From Bacteroidales bacterium (GTDB lineage: Bacteria; Bacteroidota; Bacteroidia; Bacteroidales; UBA932): 42,257 nucleotides of DNA. The stretch is taken from positions 1 to 42,257 of the forward strand of contig JAFRXO010000059.1 in the NCBI GenBank assembly GCA_017443465.1, in the 5' to 3' direction. Made by a program: the position numbers and the translations under genes. Below are positions 33,902 through 41,998 of the stretch, piece after piece (positions within the stretch are counted from its first letter, which is position 1; every line of letters begins with the position of its first letter). A model generated the notes under the pieces. It was given only the letters and a program-made list of their open reading frames with translations. It was not told the DNA's origin and ran no database searches.

Positions 33902-36025
33902 TCACTTCAACGCAATCGTAACTGTCTGTCCTTTCGCAAGTTCCTTTCCTGCTGCGGGGGTCTGGGACTGTACTGTCCCGCTGCCGCTCCACTGGCACCT
34001 GTAGCCGCTGTTCTCAATGGAATAGACTGCGTCCTTCAGTCCGTAGCCTTTCACGTCAGGCACTAGCAGTTTTTGGCCTTTCTGTGGCTTTTCCGCAAGT
34101 TTCGGGGAAGGCATCCTCGGAACCGCCGACCTGGCCAATGTGTCCGGCATGGCTTCCGGTTCCATGGCATACAGGGCGTCCACTATTTCTCCCATGGCCA
34201 GGGCGGGGATGGTACCTCCGTAGTAGATTATATGCGAAAGAGCTGAATATATGGTTATTATGGCCGTGTACTTCGGGTTCTCGGCAGGGAAGAAGCAGAC
34301 GAACGTAGCCTGGCTCTTCTTTCTGCCATATATGTCTGAATAGGGATCCTTGGAGCCTTTCAGCTCGGAAGGAGAGAGGACCACCCAGGAGGTTCCGGTC
34401 TTTCCGGCCACCTGCCAGTGGCAGGATTTGAGCCTTTTGGCCGTTCCTTCCTCGACTACCGCCTTCAGGCCCCTGAGGATGGTGTCCGCAGTAGCCTGGC
34501 GGCATATGGAGGCATTCAGTACGCTTGGACCGTGTTTTTCTTTTACGATTCCATTCTCTTCAATGGCCTCTACCAGGTAGGGCTTCATCATCCTGCCCTT
34601 GTTGGCGATGGCATTGTAGAAAGTAACTATATGGAGGGGAGTCTCAGCGACTGAATATCCCATGGCCACCTGTCCGAGATCGGTCTTGCTCCACCACGGA
34701 GAGTCCGGACTCGGAATCGACGGAGTGGCAAGACCTTCAAGGTCGAAATCGAAAGCCTCTCCAAGCTTGTACTGGTAGAGGTGGTCCAGGAATTCCTTCG
34801 GCCGGTCGTTGTAATAATGGACTGCGAGCCAGCGGAACATGTAGTTGGACGAGACTTTATATCCTTCGATGATGGGGATGGTCTTGGCGCCGCCATGGGC
34901 AGCCTCGTACTGGGTGATATGCTCGTCAAAGCCCGGGAAACCGGCCATGTAGCCGTGGTTGGTCGGGATTTCATCGTCGAGGCTCTTGATGATTCCGTCT
35001 TCGATACAGGTCATCAGGGTAGTGGTCTTGAATACTGAGCCGGGCTCACCCTTGCGGCTGATGGCAATATTAAGGCTCTCGTTGAGGTTGCCGTTGGTGG
35101 AGTCCCTCAGGAGGTTCACCATCGCCCTGACGGCGCCTGTCTTGACATCGAGGATGACAACACAGCCGCCTTCGATCTCCATCTTGTCCTGGATCTGGTT
35201 GCGGAGGGCGTGGTCGGCGACATCCTGGATGTCAATGTTGAGGGTCGTCCTGACATCGAGCCCGTCCTCTGGCGCAACGAAGGTACTGTCGTAGTTCTGG
35301 ATCTGCCTCCTGTTGTCGGAGTATTTCAGCCACTCGACACCTTCCTTTCCATGCAGGACGTAATCATATTTACCTTCGAGGCCGATGTGGTTGTTGCCGT
35401 TGGACATGCTGTTGTCCTTGATGTACCCGATGGTCCTGCGGGCCAGCGTACCGTACGGATACTGCCTGGTGTCGTTTTTCACCACTATCATCCCGCCGCT
35501 GTAGCCGCCTTCGTTGAAGAGCGGGAACTTCTTGACTTTCTGGAGGGTTTCATGGTCGATCTGGGGACCTATGCGGAGGTATTTGCTGCCGTTCTTGCGG
35601 CCGTTGTAGATCATTGAGTAGTACTCGTCGGCGCTCTTGTCGCGGAAAGTCGCGGAAAGCTGCTGTGACAGGTCGCGTGCCTTGGACAGCCATTCCCTTT
35701 CTTTCTCCGCTCCGTCCGAAGACCTTGCAAAGGCTTCCTTCTGTACCGTGCAGTCCATCCTGATCTGGTACATCGGGGTGGACATGGCAAGCAGCCTGCC
35801 GTCGTAGGAGATGATGGAACCCCTGGAGGGGTCAAGGGTGTTGCGGATGCCGTGAGGCCTGAATATCCTGGCGATCTCCGGATCCTCTTTTTTGATGAAT
35901 TGCAGGTAGACTATCTTGCCTATTATCGCAAAAGAAATCAGAAGGCAGAGGAGATAGGCGAAGTAAACGATGGCGCCTGTCGTCTCGTTTGTCCTGGTCT
36001 TCTTTCTGTCCCTGCCCTTTGCCAT
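33902..36025 (-). CDS. ftsI: FtsI-type penicillin-binding protein with PASTA domain
   Basis: This is the septal peptidoglycan transpeptidase. The 707-residue protein has one N-terminal membrane helix (about 19-42), a PBP dimerisation domain (about 60-220) and the transpeptidase domain with the SxxK serine motif SVFK at 330-333, SSN at 392-394 and KTG at 542-544. A single C-terminal PASTA domain (about 648-707: LLVPDVKGYGLKDAV and so on) follows, as in other Bacteroidota. Its ATG overlaps the ftsL stop by one base (TAATG). It acts with FtsW in the periplasm. Confidence 0.96.
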   Translation of the reverse strand: MAKGRDRKKTRTNETTGAIVYFAYLLCLLISFAIIGKIVYLQFIKKEDPEIARIFRPHGIRNTLDPSRGSIISYDGRLLAMSTPMYQIRMDCTVQKEAFARSSDGAEKEREWLSKARDLSQQLSATFRDKSADEYYSMIYNGRKNGSKYLRIGPQIDHETLQKVKKFPLFNEGGYSGGMIVVKNDTRQYPYGTLARRTIGYIKDNSMSNGNNHIGLEGKYDYVLHGKEGVEWLKYSDNRRQIQNYDSTFVAPEDGLDVRTTLNIDIQDVADHALRNQIQDKMEIEGGCVVILDVKTGAVRAMVNLLRDSTNGNLNESLNIAISRKGEPGSVFKTTTLMTCIEDGIIKSLDDEIPTNHGYMAGFPGFDEHITQYEAAHGGAKTIPIIEGYKVSSNYMFRWLAVHYYNDRPKEFLDHLYQYKLGEAFDFDLEGLATPSIPSPDSPWWSKTDLGQVAMGYSVAETPLHIVTFYNAIANKGRMMKPYLVEAIEENGIVKEKHGPSVLNASICRQATADTILRGLKAVVEEGTAKRLKSCHWQVAGKTGTSWVVLSPSELKGSKDPYSDIYGRKKSQATFVCFFPAENPKYTAIITIYSALSHIIYYGGTIPALAMGEIVDALYAMEPEAMPDTLARSAVPRMPSPKLAEKPQKGQKLLVPDVKGYGLKDAVYSIENSGYRCQWSGSGTVQSQTPAAGKELAKGQTVTIALK

Positions 36026-36375
36026 TACTTACCTGTCTTGATAGCCGGTTTGGCCGGCATTGTCACCTGCGACCCCTTCTCGCGGAGGAGGTCCTGTATC
36101 TTTGTCATCCTGTTGAGACTGGCTACCTCCACGGTCTTCTGTGCGTGGTATATCTCCATGTCCTTGAGTATTTCGCGGTTCCGTTCAACCTTGGCGAAAG
36201 TCTTTTCCATCATCAGGCTCAGCCATATGCTGAAGAAGAAGAGGATGAATGTGTAGAGGATGTGGATGAAATAGTTCGATACCTTGATCCTCCTCATGAA
36301 ATCCCCCTTAAGGATGGATAACCCGAGTTCCTTGGCAAAACTGCCTATGTCCTTCAGCCTGAATTTCGCGCTCAT
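36025..36375 (-). CDS. ftsL: FtsL-like small bitopic division protein
   Basis: The 116-residue protein has a cytoplasmic N-terminus, one membrane helix (about 32-54: YFIHILYTFILFFFSIWLSLM) and a short periplasmic coiled coil (about 56-100). This is the architecture of FtsL, which with FtsB/FtsQ activates FtsWI. Sequence conservation in this family is weak, so the call depends on topology and on its place between rsmH and ftsI. Its ATG overlaps the rsmH stop by 4 nt (ATGA), and its stop overlaps the ftsI start by one base. Confidence 0.85.
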   Translation of the reverse strand: MSAKFRLKDIGSFAKELGLSILKGDFMRRIKVSNYFIHILYTFILFFFSIWLSLMMEKTFAKVERNREILKDMEIYHAQKTVEVASLNRMTKIQDLLREKGSQVTMPAKPAIKTGK

Positions 36376-37313
36376 TCTCCCTCCTCCATTATCCTTTGTG
36401 CGACCCGCATCTTGGCGCTGCGGGCACGGGTGTTAGATGCGATCTCTTTCTCGTTGGGCGTCACCGGCTTGCGGGTCACCGCCTTCAGCGGAACCCTGAG
36501 GACGCCGAATCCGTCCTTGAGGTCTTCTCCCGAGATGTTCCCGGAACGGATGAATTCCTTTACCATCCTGTCTTCGAGAGAGTGGTAGGTGATTATGACC
36601 AGCCTGCCTCCCTCCTTCAGCGAGCGTACAGCTCCCTCCAGGAACTTTTCCAGGGAACGCATCTCCTGGTTGACCTCGATCCTGAGGGCCTGGTAGACTT
36701 TCGCCAGCCACTTGTGACCTGCCAGATTCGGAGTCATGGGCTCCAGGACCGCGTCGAGTTCAGTGGTGGTGGTTATGGGGGCCTTGGCTCTCGCAGACAC
36801 GATAAGGGATGCAATCCTGTGTGACTGCGGGAGTTCTCCCCAGATCCGGAAGATCTTCTCCAGGTTTTCCGGAGTTTCCGTGTTCACAACATCGGCGGCC
36901 GTGCGTTTCCCGGATGCATTCATCCTCATGTCGAGGGGACCGTCCCACCTGAAACTGAATCCCCTGTCAGGAGTGTCGAACTGGTGGGAACTGACTCCTA
37001 GGTCTGCGAGGATTCCGTCGAAGATGGCTCCGCCCTTCTCTCCGTCTTGTCCTCCGAGCAGGAGGGCATAATTGTGGATAAAACGGAAATTGTTGTGGAC
37101 CAACGTGAAGCGCGGGTCGGTTATGCTGCATGAGGACACTGCGTCAGCGTCACGGTCGAAGGCGATGAGCCTTCCGTCTCCGTTTAAGCGTGAAAGTATG
37201 GCGGCAGAATGCCCGCCGCCTCCGAATGTGACGTCGGCGTAGGTTCCGGATGGATCTGTTATCAGTGAATTGATGCTCTCTTCGAGCAGGACGGGATTGT
37301 GGTATTCTGACAT
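36372..37313 (-). CDS. rsmH: 16S rRNA (cytosine(1402)-N4)-methyltransferase RsmH
   Basis: RsmH (MraW) methylates N4 of C1402 in the decoding centre of 16S rRNA using SAM. The 313-residue protein starts MSEYHNPVLLEESI, has the SAM loop DVTFGGGGHSAAIL, LADLGVSSHQFDTPDRGFSF and the C-terminal YHSLEDRMVKEF signature. ATG 37313 is chosen over upstream in-frame codons because it opens the conserved YHxPVLL motif and lies 13 nt after the mraZ stop. It is the second gene of the dcw operon, as in most bacteria. Confidence 0.97.
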   Translation of the reverse strand: MSEYHNPVLLEESINSLITDPSGTYADVTFGGGGHSAAILSRLNGDGRLIAFDRDADAVSSCSITDPRFTLVHNNFRFIHNYALLLGGQDGEKGGAIFDGILADLGVSSHQFDTPDRGFSFRWDGPLDMRMNASGKRTAADVVNTETPENLEKIFRIWGELPQSHRIASLIVSARAKAPITTTTELDAVLEPMTPNLAGHKWLAKVYQALRIEVNQEMRSLEKFLEGAVRSLKEGGRLVIITYHSLEDRMVKEFIRSGNISGEDLKDGFGVLRVPLKAVTRKPVTPNEKEIASNTRARSAKMRVAQRIMEEGE

Positions 37314-37326
37314 ATGCGCTGTTTCC

Positions 37327-37782
37327 CTATCTGTTTTCAGATAGTTTTGCAGCGATTTCAAGAAGTTTGTCGTGAGAGACCCGCCCGGATTCGTATCTGT
37401 CTTCCGCCCAGATCTCAATCTTGTAACCACAGCCTGCGAAAACCACCTCTTTTGTAATCCCTATAGATTCAAGAAGCTTCCTGGGGATCGTAATGCGTCC
37501 AAGTTTCTCGTCAGGCCTGACGACGGCACTCTCACGCCAGAACTCACTCCAGAGACTATCGTGATCTTTATTGAACATTATGTTCAGCTTGCCGTACATC
37601 TCGCTGGACTGGCGCTCCCATTCTTCGAATGTGAACATGTCCAGGCAGTCTTTGAACAGGTTTTTCTTCAGGACGAACCGCATGTCTCCCGAGGGCGGCA
37701 TAAGGCTTTTAAACGGCGAGGGGAACACAACGCGCCCCTTGTCGTCGAGTTTAGCCGAGCAGTTGCCTATGAATGTTACCAT
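37327..37782 (-). CDS. mraZ: Transcriptional regulator MraZ
   Basis: MraZ is an AbrB-fold DNA-binding protein that regulates the dcw operon it heads; in E. coli it binds TGGGN direct repeats spaced by 5 nt. The 151-residue length is typical. Two SpoVT/AbrB-like halves are visible: FIGNCSAKLDDKGRVVFPSPFK (4-25) and ESAVVRPDEKLGRITIPRKLLE (about 84-105). The second contains the usual D/E-x-x-GRI-x-IP motif. A promoter box (37824-37831) and five TGGRA motifs lie directly upstream, which fits autorepression. Confidence 0.96.
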   Translation of the reverse strand: MVTFIGNCSAKLDDKGRVVFPSPFKSLMPPSGDMRFVLKKNLFKDCLDMFTFEEWERQSSEMYGKLNIMFNKDHDSLWSEFWRESAVVRPDEKLGRITIPRKLLESIGITKEVVFAGCGYKIEIWAEDRYESGRVSHDKLLEIAAKLSENR

Positions 37783-37823
37783 GAACCTGTTGTTTGAGCT
37801 TTTACTTTCACGCTAGTCGGACA

Positions 37824-37831
37824 CAAAGATA
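37824..37831 (-). promoter_or_regulatory. Bacteroidota -7 box of the dcw operon
   Basis: The minus strand reads TATCTTTG, an exact TAnnTTTG match, 41 nt upstream of the mraZ ATG. The predicted leader is about 35 nt. The -33 region coincides with the TGGRA repeats. Confidence 0.65.
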
Positions 37832-37840
37832 AATAATCTT

Positions 37841-37887
37841 TTCCATTTTCTTCCACATATTCCCAAAATTTTCCACAATTTTTTCCA
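37841..37887 (-). promoter_or_regulatory. Candidate MraZ operator: five TGGRA motifs
   Basis: On the minus strand TGGAA, TGGAA, TGGGA, TGGAA and TGGAA start at 37887, 37875, 37865, 37855 and 37845. The spacings are 12, 10, 10 and 10 bp. The 5-bp box plus 5-bp spacer equals the arrangement described for the E. coli MraZ site (TGGGN with N5 spacers). The array covers the expected -33 region and ends 9 bp upstream of the -7 box, a position suited to repression by MraZ. Confidence 0.65.
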
Positions 37888-37923
37888 CAGTCCGAAAAGC
37901 ATGCTTTCATAGTGCTCTCACAA

Positions 37924-37972
37924 CCCCGCACCGAGCCTGCCGTCGACGTATGAGGCAGGTCCGGTGCAGGGG
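37924..37972. other. Strong GC-rich stem-loop between the upp terminator and the mraZ operator
   Basis: CCCCGCACCG-AGCCTGCC (from 37924) can pair with GGCAGG-TCCGGTGCAGGGG (to 37972) through about 17 base pairs with small bulges around a 12-nt loop. It lies downstream of the upp terminator and upstream of the dcw promoter. No T-run follows on either strand. It may be an insulating structure, a small RNA part, or an intergenic repeat. Confidence 0.5.
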
Positions 37973-37984
37973 CTCTGGAAGTGT

Positions 37985-38012
37985 AAAAAAAGACCGACTG
38001 AAAAGTCGGCCT
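37985..38012 (-). terminator. Terminator of upp
   Basis: On the minus strand AGGCCGACT, a TTTC loop and AGTCGGTCT form a stem with one mismatch, followed at once by a run of seven T. It begins 5 nt after the upp stop codon. It is the clearest factor-independent terminator in the window and separates upp from the dcw operon. Confidence 0.88.
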
Positions 38013-38017
38013 TATGA

Positions 38018-38671
38018 TTAGATTTTTTCTCCGAATGCCAGGTCTCCGGGATCTCCTATGCCCGGGATGATGTAAGACTGGCTTGTGAGTTCTTCGTCAA
38101 TCGCCGCGGTCCAGAGGGTAACGTCATCTCCGAACTTCTTGCAGAGTTCTTCGACTGCGTAAACACTTGAGACAGGGCAGACTATGTGTGTATGGAGGGG
38201 ATTCCCCCCAAGTTCTATAAGCTTGTTGAATGAGATCTCCATGGAGGCTCCTGTAGCCAGCATGGCGTCGGATACGATCAGGATCTTCCCCTCGAGGGAA
38301 GGGCAGTTGCTGTACTGCACATTGATGTGATAGTCATCTTCCCGGTCATACTTTCTCCAAGCTGCGATGAAGGCGCAGTCAGCATCGTCAAAAACCTTCA
38401 GCAACCCATTCTGGAGGGGCAGTCCTGCGCGCATGATTGTGGCCAGGACCAGTTCGGAATCGCAGGTGGGGACTTCAGCTGTTCCCAGGGGAGTCTCAAC
38501 TTCCTTAGGGGAGTAGGCCAGCACCTTGCTGACTTCATATCCGAAGATTTCGCCGATACGTTCCATATTGGCGCGGAAGCGCATCCTCTCTTTCTGGACG
38601 GTACGGTCACGGAGCTGGGCAATGAAATTGTTCAGAACTGAATTGGTTCCACCGAGATTGATGACTTTCAT
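38018..38671 (-). CDS. upp: Uracil phosphoribosyltransferase
   Basis: Upp salvages uracil to UMP with PRPP. The 217-residue protein has IMRAGLPLQNGLL in the N-terminal half, the PRPP loop ILIVSDAMLATGAS, and the uracil-binding end IPGIGDPGDLAFGEK. The more usual PRPP-loop sequence is DPMLATG, so serine-aspartate-alanine replaces the beginning of the loop, and the terminal motif is also slightly divergent, as in other members of this phylum. It has its own candidate promoter overlapping the radC stop and a strong terminator, so it is probably a single-gene unit. It is cytoplasmic. Confidence 0.93.
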   Translation of the reverse strand: MKVINLGGTNSVLNNFIAQLRDRTVQKERMRFRANMERIGEIFGYEVSKVLAYSPKEVETPLGTAEVPTCDSELVLATIMRAGLPLQNGLLKVFDDADCAFIAAWRKYDREDDYHINVQYSNCPSLEGKILIVSDAMLATGASMEISFNKLIELGGNPLHTHIVCPVSSVYAVEELCKKFGDDVTLWTAAIDEELTSQSYIIPGIGDPGDLAFGEKI

Positions 38672-38699
38672 GTTGATTTGTAAGGCTTGATTCCAAGTC

Positions 38700-38707
38700 C
38701 AAATCTA
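38700..38707 (-). promoter_or_regulatory. Candidate -7 box for upp overlapping the radC stop
   Basis: The minus strand reads TAGATTTG, a TAnnTTTG match whose first three bases are the radC stop codon. It lies 28 nt upstream of the upp ATG. A TTG occurs 17 nt upstream, somewhat closer than usual for a -33 element. Confidence 0.45.
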
Positions 38708-39403
38708 AGCATTATTTTTAACAATCGTCACTTTCTCGTCCGAAAAACTGAAATAGCGGTCATCCGTGAATATGACATGGTCCATCAGTGAGATGTCGAA
38801 GGGCTCCACTGCGCGTCGCAGTGTCCTTGTTACCCTTATGTCGTCAGCGCCCGGCCTGGGGCTTCCCGACGGGTGGTTATGGACCAGGATTATGCTGCTT
38901 GCCTTCTTTTCCAATGCCTTGCGAACCAGTACTTTAGTGTCCATCGTAGTACTGCTGATCCCACCTGAGCTCAGGGCTTCTTTCCCAATGACATAGTTGG
39001 CGCGGTTGAGGTACAGCACCCAGCATTCTTCGTGATCGAGCCCTTTCAGGTGGGGCATCATGATCCGGTAAACCATCTCCGCAGAATTGACCGGAGTCTT
39101 TTCGGTGTTCCCGCTGTCGGCGCAGAAACGCCTTCCGAGTTCTATAGCGGCCGCGATAGTAACCGCCTTTCCCGTCCCGATGCCGGGAATGTCGCAAAGG
39201 GATTCCAGGGATGTTGATGCCAGGGCGGAGACTGAGCCGCCTATTACCGACATTATCTCCTGTGAGAGTTCCACTGCATTACGGAAGGAGTCTCCGGTCC
39301 GGATCAGGATTGCCAGGAGCTCGGCGTTGCTTAAGGCTGACGGCCCTTTGGAGATCATCTTCTCCCGCGGCCTGTCGTCATATGAAAGGTCTTTTATCCG
39401 CAT
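38705..39403 (-). CDS. radC: RadC/JAB-domain DNA repair-like protein
   Basis: The 232-residue protein has an N-terminal UPF0758-type helical part with a helix-hairpin-helix (LCDIPGIGTGKA, about 68-79) and a C-terminal JAB/MPN metalloprotease-like domain with HNHPSGSPRPGADD, the JAMM zinc motif, and HVIFTDDRYFSF near the end. Despite the name, a role in repair is not established for the family; in several bacteria it is linked to DNA processing or transformation. The start ATG lies in CATATG. It is 87 nt after rpoN with no clear terminator between, so it may be co-transcribed. Confidence 0.95.
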   Translation of the reverse strand: MRIKDLSYDDRPREKMISKGPSALSNAELLAILIRTGDSFRNAVELSQEIMSVIGGSVSALASTSLESLCDIPGIGTGKAVTIAAAIELGRRFCADSGNTEKTPVNSAEMVYRIMMPHLKGLDHEECWVLYLNRANYVIGKEALSSGGISSTTMDTKVLVRKALEKKASSIILVHNHPSGSPRPGADDIRVTRTLRRAVEPFDISLMDHVIFTDDRYFSFSDEKVTIVKNNA

Positions 39404-39490
39404 ATGTTTTTTTTGCTAACATATGGAATAAACCGGGCCGGAGGCTTAAAAAAAGTAAAAAGAGGACCGGAATTTACGGATCTTCGGAAA

Positions 39491-40894
39491 TCAGAGTTCC
39501 TTGCGGAGGCGGGCTTTCGGGATGCCCAGCTGGTCGCGGTACTTCGCTATGGTGCGTCGGGCGACCTTGTAACCCTTGGCCTCCATCTCAGCCACTAGCT
39601 GGTCATCGGTGAGAGGCTTCTGCTTGACCTCGTTGTCCACGCACTCCTGGAGGGCCTTCTTGAGTTCCCTGGTGGAAACCTCGTCGCCTGCCTGGTTTTC
39701 AAGACCTTCCGAGAAGAAATACTTGAGGGGATATATGCCGAAATGGGTCTCGATGTATTTGGAGTTCACCACTCGCGAGATGGTGGATATGTCGAAGCCG
39801 GTTTTCTCCGCTATGTCCTTGAGGACCATGGGCTTCAGCTTGCACTCGTCTCCGTCGATGAAATAGTCGTGCTGGTAATCGATTATGGCCTGCATGGTGC
39901 TCTGGAGCGTATTGTGACGCTGTTTCAGGGCTTCTACGAACCACTTGGCTGAATCGAGTTTCTGTTTTACGAATGTGGCGGCGTCCTTGGTCTGGCGGTC
40001 TTTCGTTCCCTGGGAATCCCTGAGGAGGTCGGCATATTTGGGGCTGACCCTTATCTCCGGGATCCTGAAGCGAGGCATCGTAAGATTGAGTTCCCCTCCG
40101 TCGATGTCGAGTTCGAAATCCGGGACTATCTGCTGGGCCTGGTCGTTGTAGGAGTCGTCAATCTGTCCTCCCGGAGACGGATTGAGCTTCAGGATCTTCT
40201 CCATTGCAGCCTTCAGGTCTTCTTCGCTCCAGCCGGTCTTGGACAGGATTTTCTGGAAATGCTTGTTGGAGAATTCGTGGAAGTAATCCTGGAGAATGCG
40301 TTCGGCGTTCTCTACGTCCTTGTCCTGTTTCTTGGCCTTGAGCTGGAGAAGAAGGCACTCCCTGAGGTCTCTCGCCCCGACTCCTGCCGGCTCGAATTCC
40401 TGGATTATGCGGAGCATCTGGAGGACTTCATCTTCGGTCGTCTCGATGTTGGCCCGGAATGCCAGGTCATCTACGAGGGAACCGATGTCCCTTCTGAGAT
40501 AACCGTCACTGGAGAGACTGCCTATGATGAAAGCGGCTATCCGGTACTGGTGCCGTGAGAGATTGCGGTACCCCAGCTGGTCCATAAGGCTCTGGGAGAA
40601 ACTTTCCTTGACAGAGAATGTGTTGTACTCAGGCCTAGGATCCTTGCCGTAATTGTTGACTTTGTACTTGTAGGAAGGGGTTTCGTCCTGGTCGTAGTCA
40701 TCCAGAGAGACGTCCTTGGGTTCATCATCGTCGGACTTCTCCGGCGCGCTGTCATCCAGCACCGGATTCTCTTCAAGTTCAGACTGGATCCGCTGCTCAA
40801 GCTCCTGTACGGGGAGTTCGATGAGTTTTATCGTCTGGATCTGAAGCGGAGACAGCTTCTGGGTCTGCTTTATTTCCAGTCCTTGCTTGAGCAT
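39491..40894 (-). CDS. rpoN: RNA polymerase sigma-54 factor RpoN
   Basis: Sigma-54 directs RNA polymerase to -24/-12 promoters that need AAA+ activators. The 467-residue protein has the glutamine-rich region I (LEIKQTQKLSPLQIQTIKLIELP, 6-28) that contacts activators, an acidic region II (about 45-65), the core-binding region (about 100-260), and at the end the RpoN box ARRTIAKYRDQL that reads the -24 element. No sigma-54 activator or obvious -24/-12 promoter was seen in this window. It starts one base after the SPOR gene stop, so it belongs to that operon. Confidence 0.97.
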   Translation of the reverse strand: MLKQGLEIKQTQKLSPLQIQTIKLIELPVQELEQRIQSELEENPVLDDSAPEKSDDDEPKDVSLDDYDQDETPSYKYKVNNYGKDPRPEYNTFSVKESFSQSLMDQLGYRNLSRHQYRIAAFIIGSLSSDGYLRRDIGSLVDDLAFRANIETTEDEVLQMLRIIQEFEPAGVGARDLRECLLLQLKAKKQDKDVENAERILQDYFHEFSNKHFQKILSKTGWSEEDLKAAMEKILKLNPSPGGQIDDSYNDQAQQIVPDFELDIDGGELNLTMPRFRIPEIRVSPKYADLLRDSQGTKDRQTKDAATFVKQKLDSAKWFVEALKQRHNTLQSTMQAIIDYQHDYFIDGDECKLKPMVLKDIAEKTGFDISTISRVVNSKYIETHFGIYPLKYFFSEGLENQAGDEVSTRELKKALQECVDNEVKQKPLTDDQLVAEMEAKGYKVARRTIAKYRDQLGIPKARLRKEL

Positions 40895-40895
40895 A

Positions 40896-41444
40896 TTACT
40901 TCTTCTCCGGTTTCAGAACGTAAATAGTGTCAACTACATATGTTTCCTTCCCGCTGAAAATCGGGAAGCGGATGTTCCCCTTCACTACGAAAGCTCCCGG
41001 GAACTCGTCCTTAACTCTCTGCAGCAGGGCCATGGCCTCGGACTTGGTCCGGTAATCTCCGACTGTAACCTTGAAGTAGGGACTTTCATAGCTCCTGTAA
41101 GCCGGTATGCCCGGATGAAGTGCCTTGAAGCGGTTCATCGCCGTCTCGGATGCCGCACGTGAAGTCTGCTTGTTGTCGAAGAATATGCGGACCCTGTAGC
41201 CGTTCATCTCCCGCTGGGGATTCCTTTCCAGATGGCGGCGGAAAGCCCCCTGCATTTCCTGGGACTGGTTTACCTGCACCATCGAGAATATGCTTTTTCC
41301 GACCAGCGATGAGTCCACCCTGGATTCAGGTCGGAACACGACCGAATCCTTGAGCTGGTATCCTTGGGGCACGACGATATTCTGGCTGCTCGCGCAAAGC
41401 GCGGTCAGGCAGGAGAGCATCATGCATATGACAAACTTCTTCAT
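40896..41444 (-). CDS. SPOR-domain secreted protein
   Basis: The 182-residue protein has a signal peptide (FVICMMLSCLTALCASSQ) and a C-terminal SPOR domain (about 85-160), recognisable from GYRVRIFFDNKQTS, the central YESPYFKVTVGDYRT and SEAMALLQRVKDEFPGAFVV. SPOR domains bind glycan strands of septal peptidoglycan that lack stem peptides, so a role at the division site or in the cell envelope is likely. It overlaps the upstream lipoprotein gene by 4 nt and is one base from rpoN. Confidence 0.9.
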   Translation of the reverse strand: MKKFVICMMLSCLTALCASSQNIVVPQGYQLKDSVVFRPESRVDSSLVGKSIFSMVQVNQSQEMQGAFRRHLERNPQREMNGYRVRIFFDNKQTSRAASETAMNRFKALHPGIPAYRSYESPYFKVTVGDYRTKSEAMALLQRVKDEFPGAFVVKGNIRFPIFSGKETYVVDTIYVLKPEKK

Positions 41445-41956
41445 AATTTTTCCATTTCATCGGGTTTCACCTCTTCGGTGTTCCCCGAAACCATTTCCTG
41501 GATGTCCAGGTTCTTGAACTTGAGCCTCAGACGCAGTCCGCTCCGAAGTCTCAAGCGTGCAGTAACATTGGCTGTAATGCCCTCCATGTCACCTGAAGTC
41601 AGGTTTGGCAGCAGGCGCACTATGGCCAGCCTGTCGGTAAGCGTCAGGGAGCATGGGAGGGAATAGACCCTGTCGCTTTTGCGCGCCACCGTGATGGTGT
41701 CGGCGCTGAATGTGGCAAATTCCGAACCATCGTGAAGTACATTCCCCTCCACGGATGAGACAGTGAACTCCATGGTCGGGTTGTGGATCCCCAGAAGGAC
41801 CACGGCGTCGAATCCCCTGAGCCCCTTCGGGGCAATGGACTCGATCCCGGCGGAAGTAATGCTTATCTCGCCGACTTTGCCGCAGGAAGTCAGTGTCATG
41901 CTGAAAATTACGGTAATCAGCAGCAAGATAGAGGTTATGCGTCCGGTTCTGGCCAT
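41441..41956 (-). CDS. LEA/WHy-like lipoprotein
   Basis: The 171-residue protein has a lipobox (SMTLTSC, Cys25) followed by GKVGEIS. The mature part is a single beta-rich domain with GLRGFDAVVLLGIHNPTMEF, NVLHDGSEFATFSAD and a repeated basic-hydrophobic end (TARLRLRSGLRLRLKFKN), resembling LEA-14/WHy-type domains. The function is unknown in Bacteroidota; location is the periplasm or outer membrane. It heads the lipoprotein-SPOR-rpoN-radC group. A -7 box lies so close to the ATG that the transcript may have almost no leader. Confidence 0.7.
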   Translation of the reverse strand: MARTGRITSILLLITVIFSMTLTSCGKVGEISITSAGIESIAPKGLRGFDAVVLLGIHNPTMEFTVSSVEGNVLHDGSEFATFSADTITVARKSDRVYSLPCSLTLTDRLAIVRLLPNLTSGDMEGITANVTARLRLRSGLRLRLKFKNLDIQEMVSGNTEEVKPDEMEKL

Positions 41957-41963
41957 ATTTTCG

Positions 41964-41971
41964 CAAAGATA
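41964..41971 (-). promoter_or_regulatory. Bacteroidota -7 box immediately before the lipoprotein gene
   Basis: The minus strand reads TATCTTTG, an exact match to TAnnTTTG. Only seven bases (CGAAAAT) separate it from the ATG at 41956. Since transcription normally starts about 7 nt after this box, the predicted mRNA would be leaderless or nearly so. Confidence 0.5.
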
Positions 41972-41998
41972 AGAAAATTTCTTGTAGCGAGGAAAACA

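Noticed and set aside
32836-33921. Long open frame on the plus strand opposite murE (361 codons), and similar long frames opposite the other dcw genes
   Set aside because: They lie wholly antisense to well-conserved genes, have no recognisable domains, and arise from the codon bias of the real genes.
37849-37889. Cluster of TTTTCCACA-like sequences resembling DnaA boxes, possible replication origin or DnaA control site
   Set aside because: The same bases read on the minus strand as TGGRA boxes with exact 10-bp phasing directly over the mraZ promoter, which MraZ binding explains better. There is no dnaA or dnaN gene and no AT-rich unwinding region typical of oriC.
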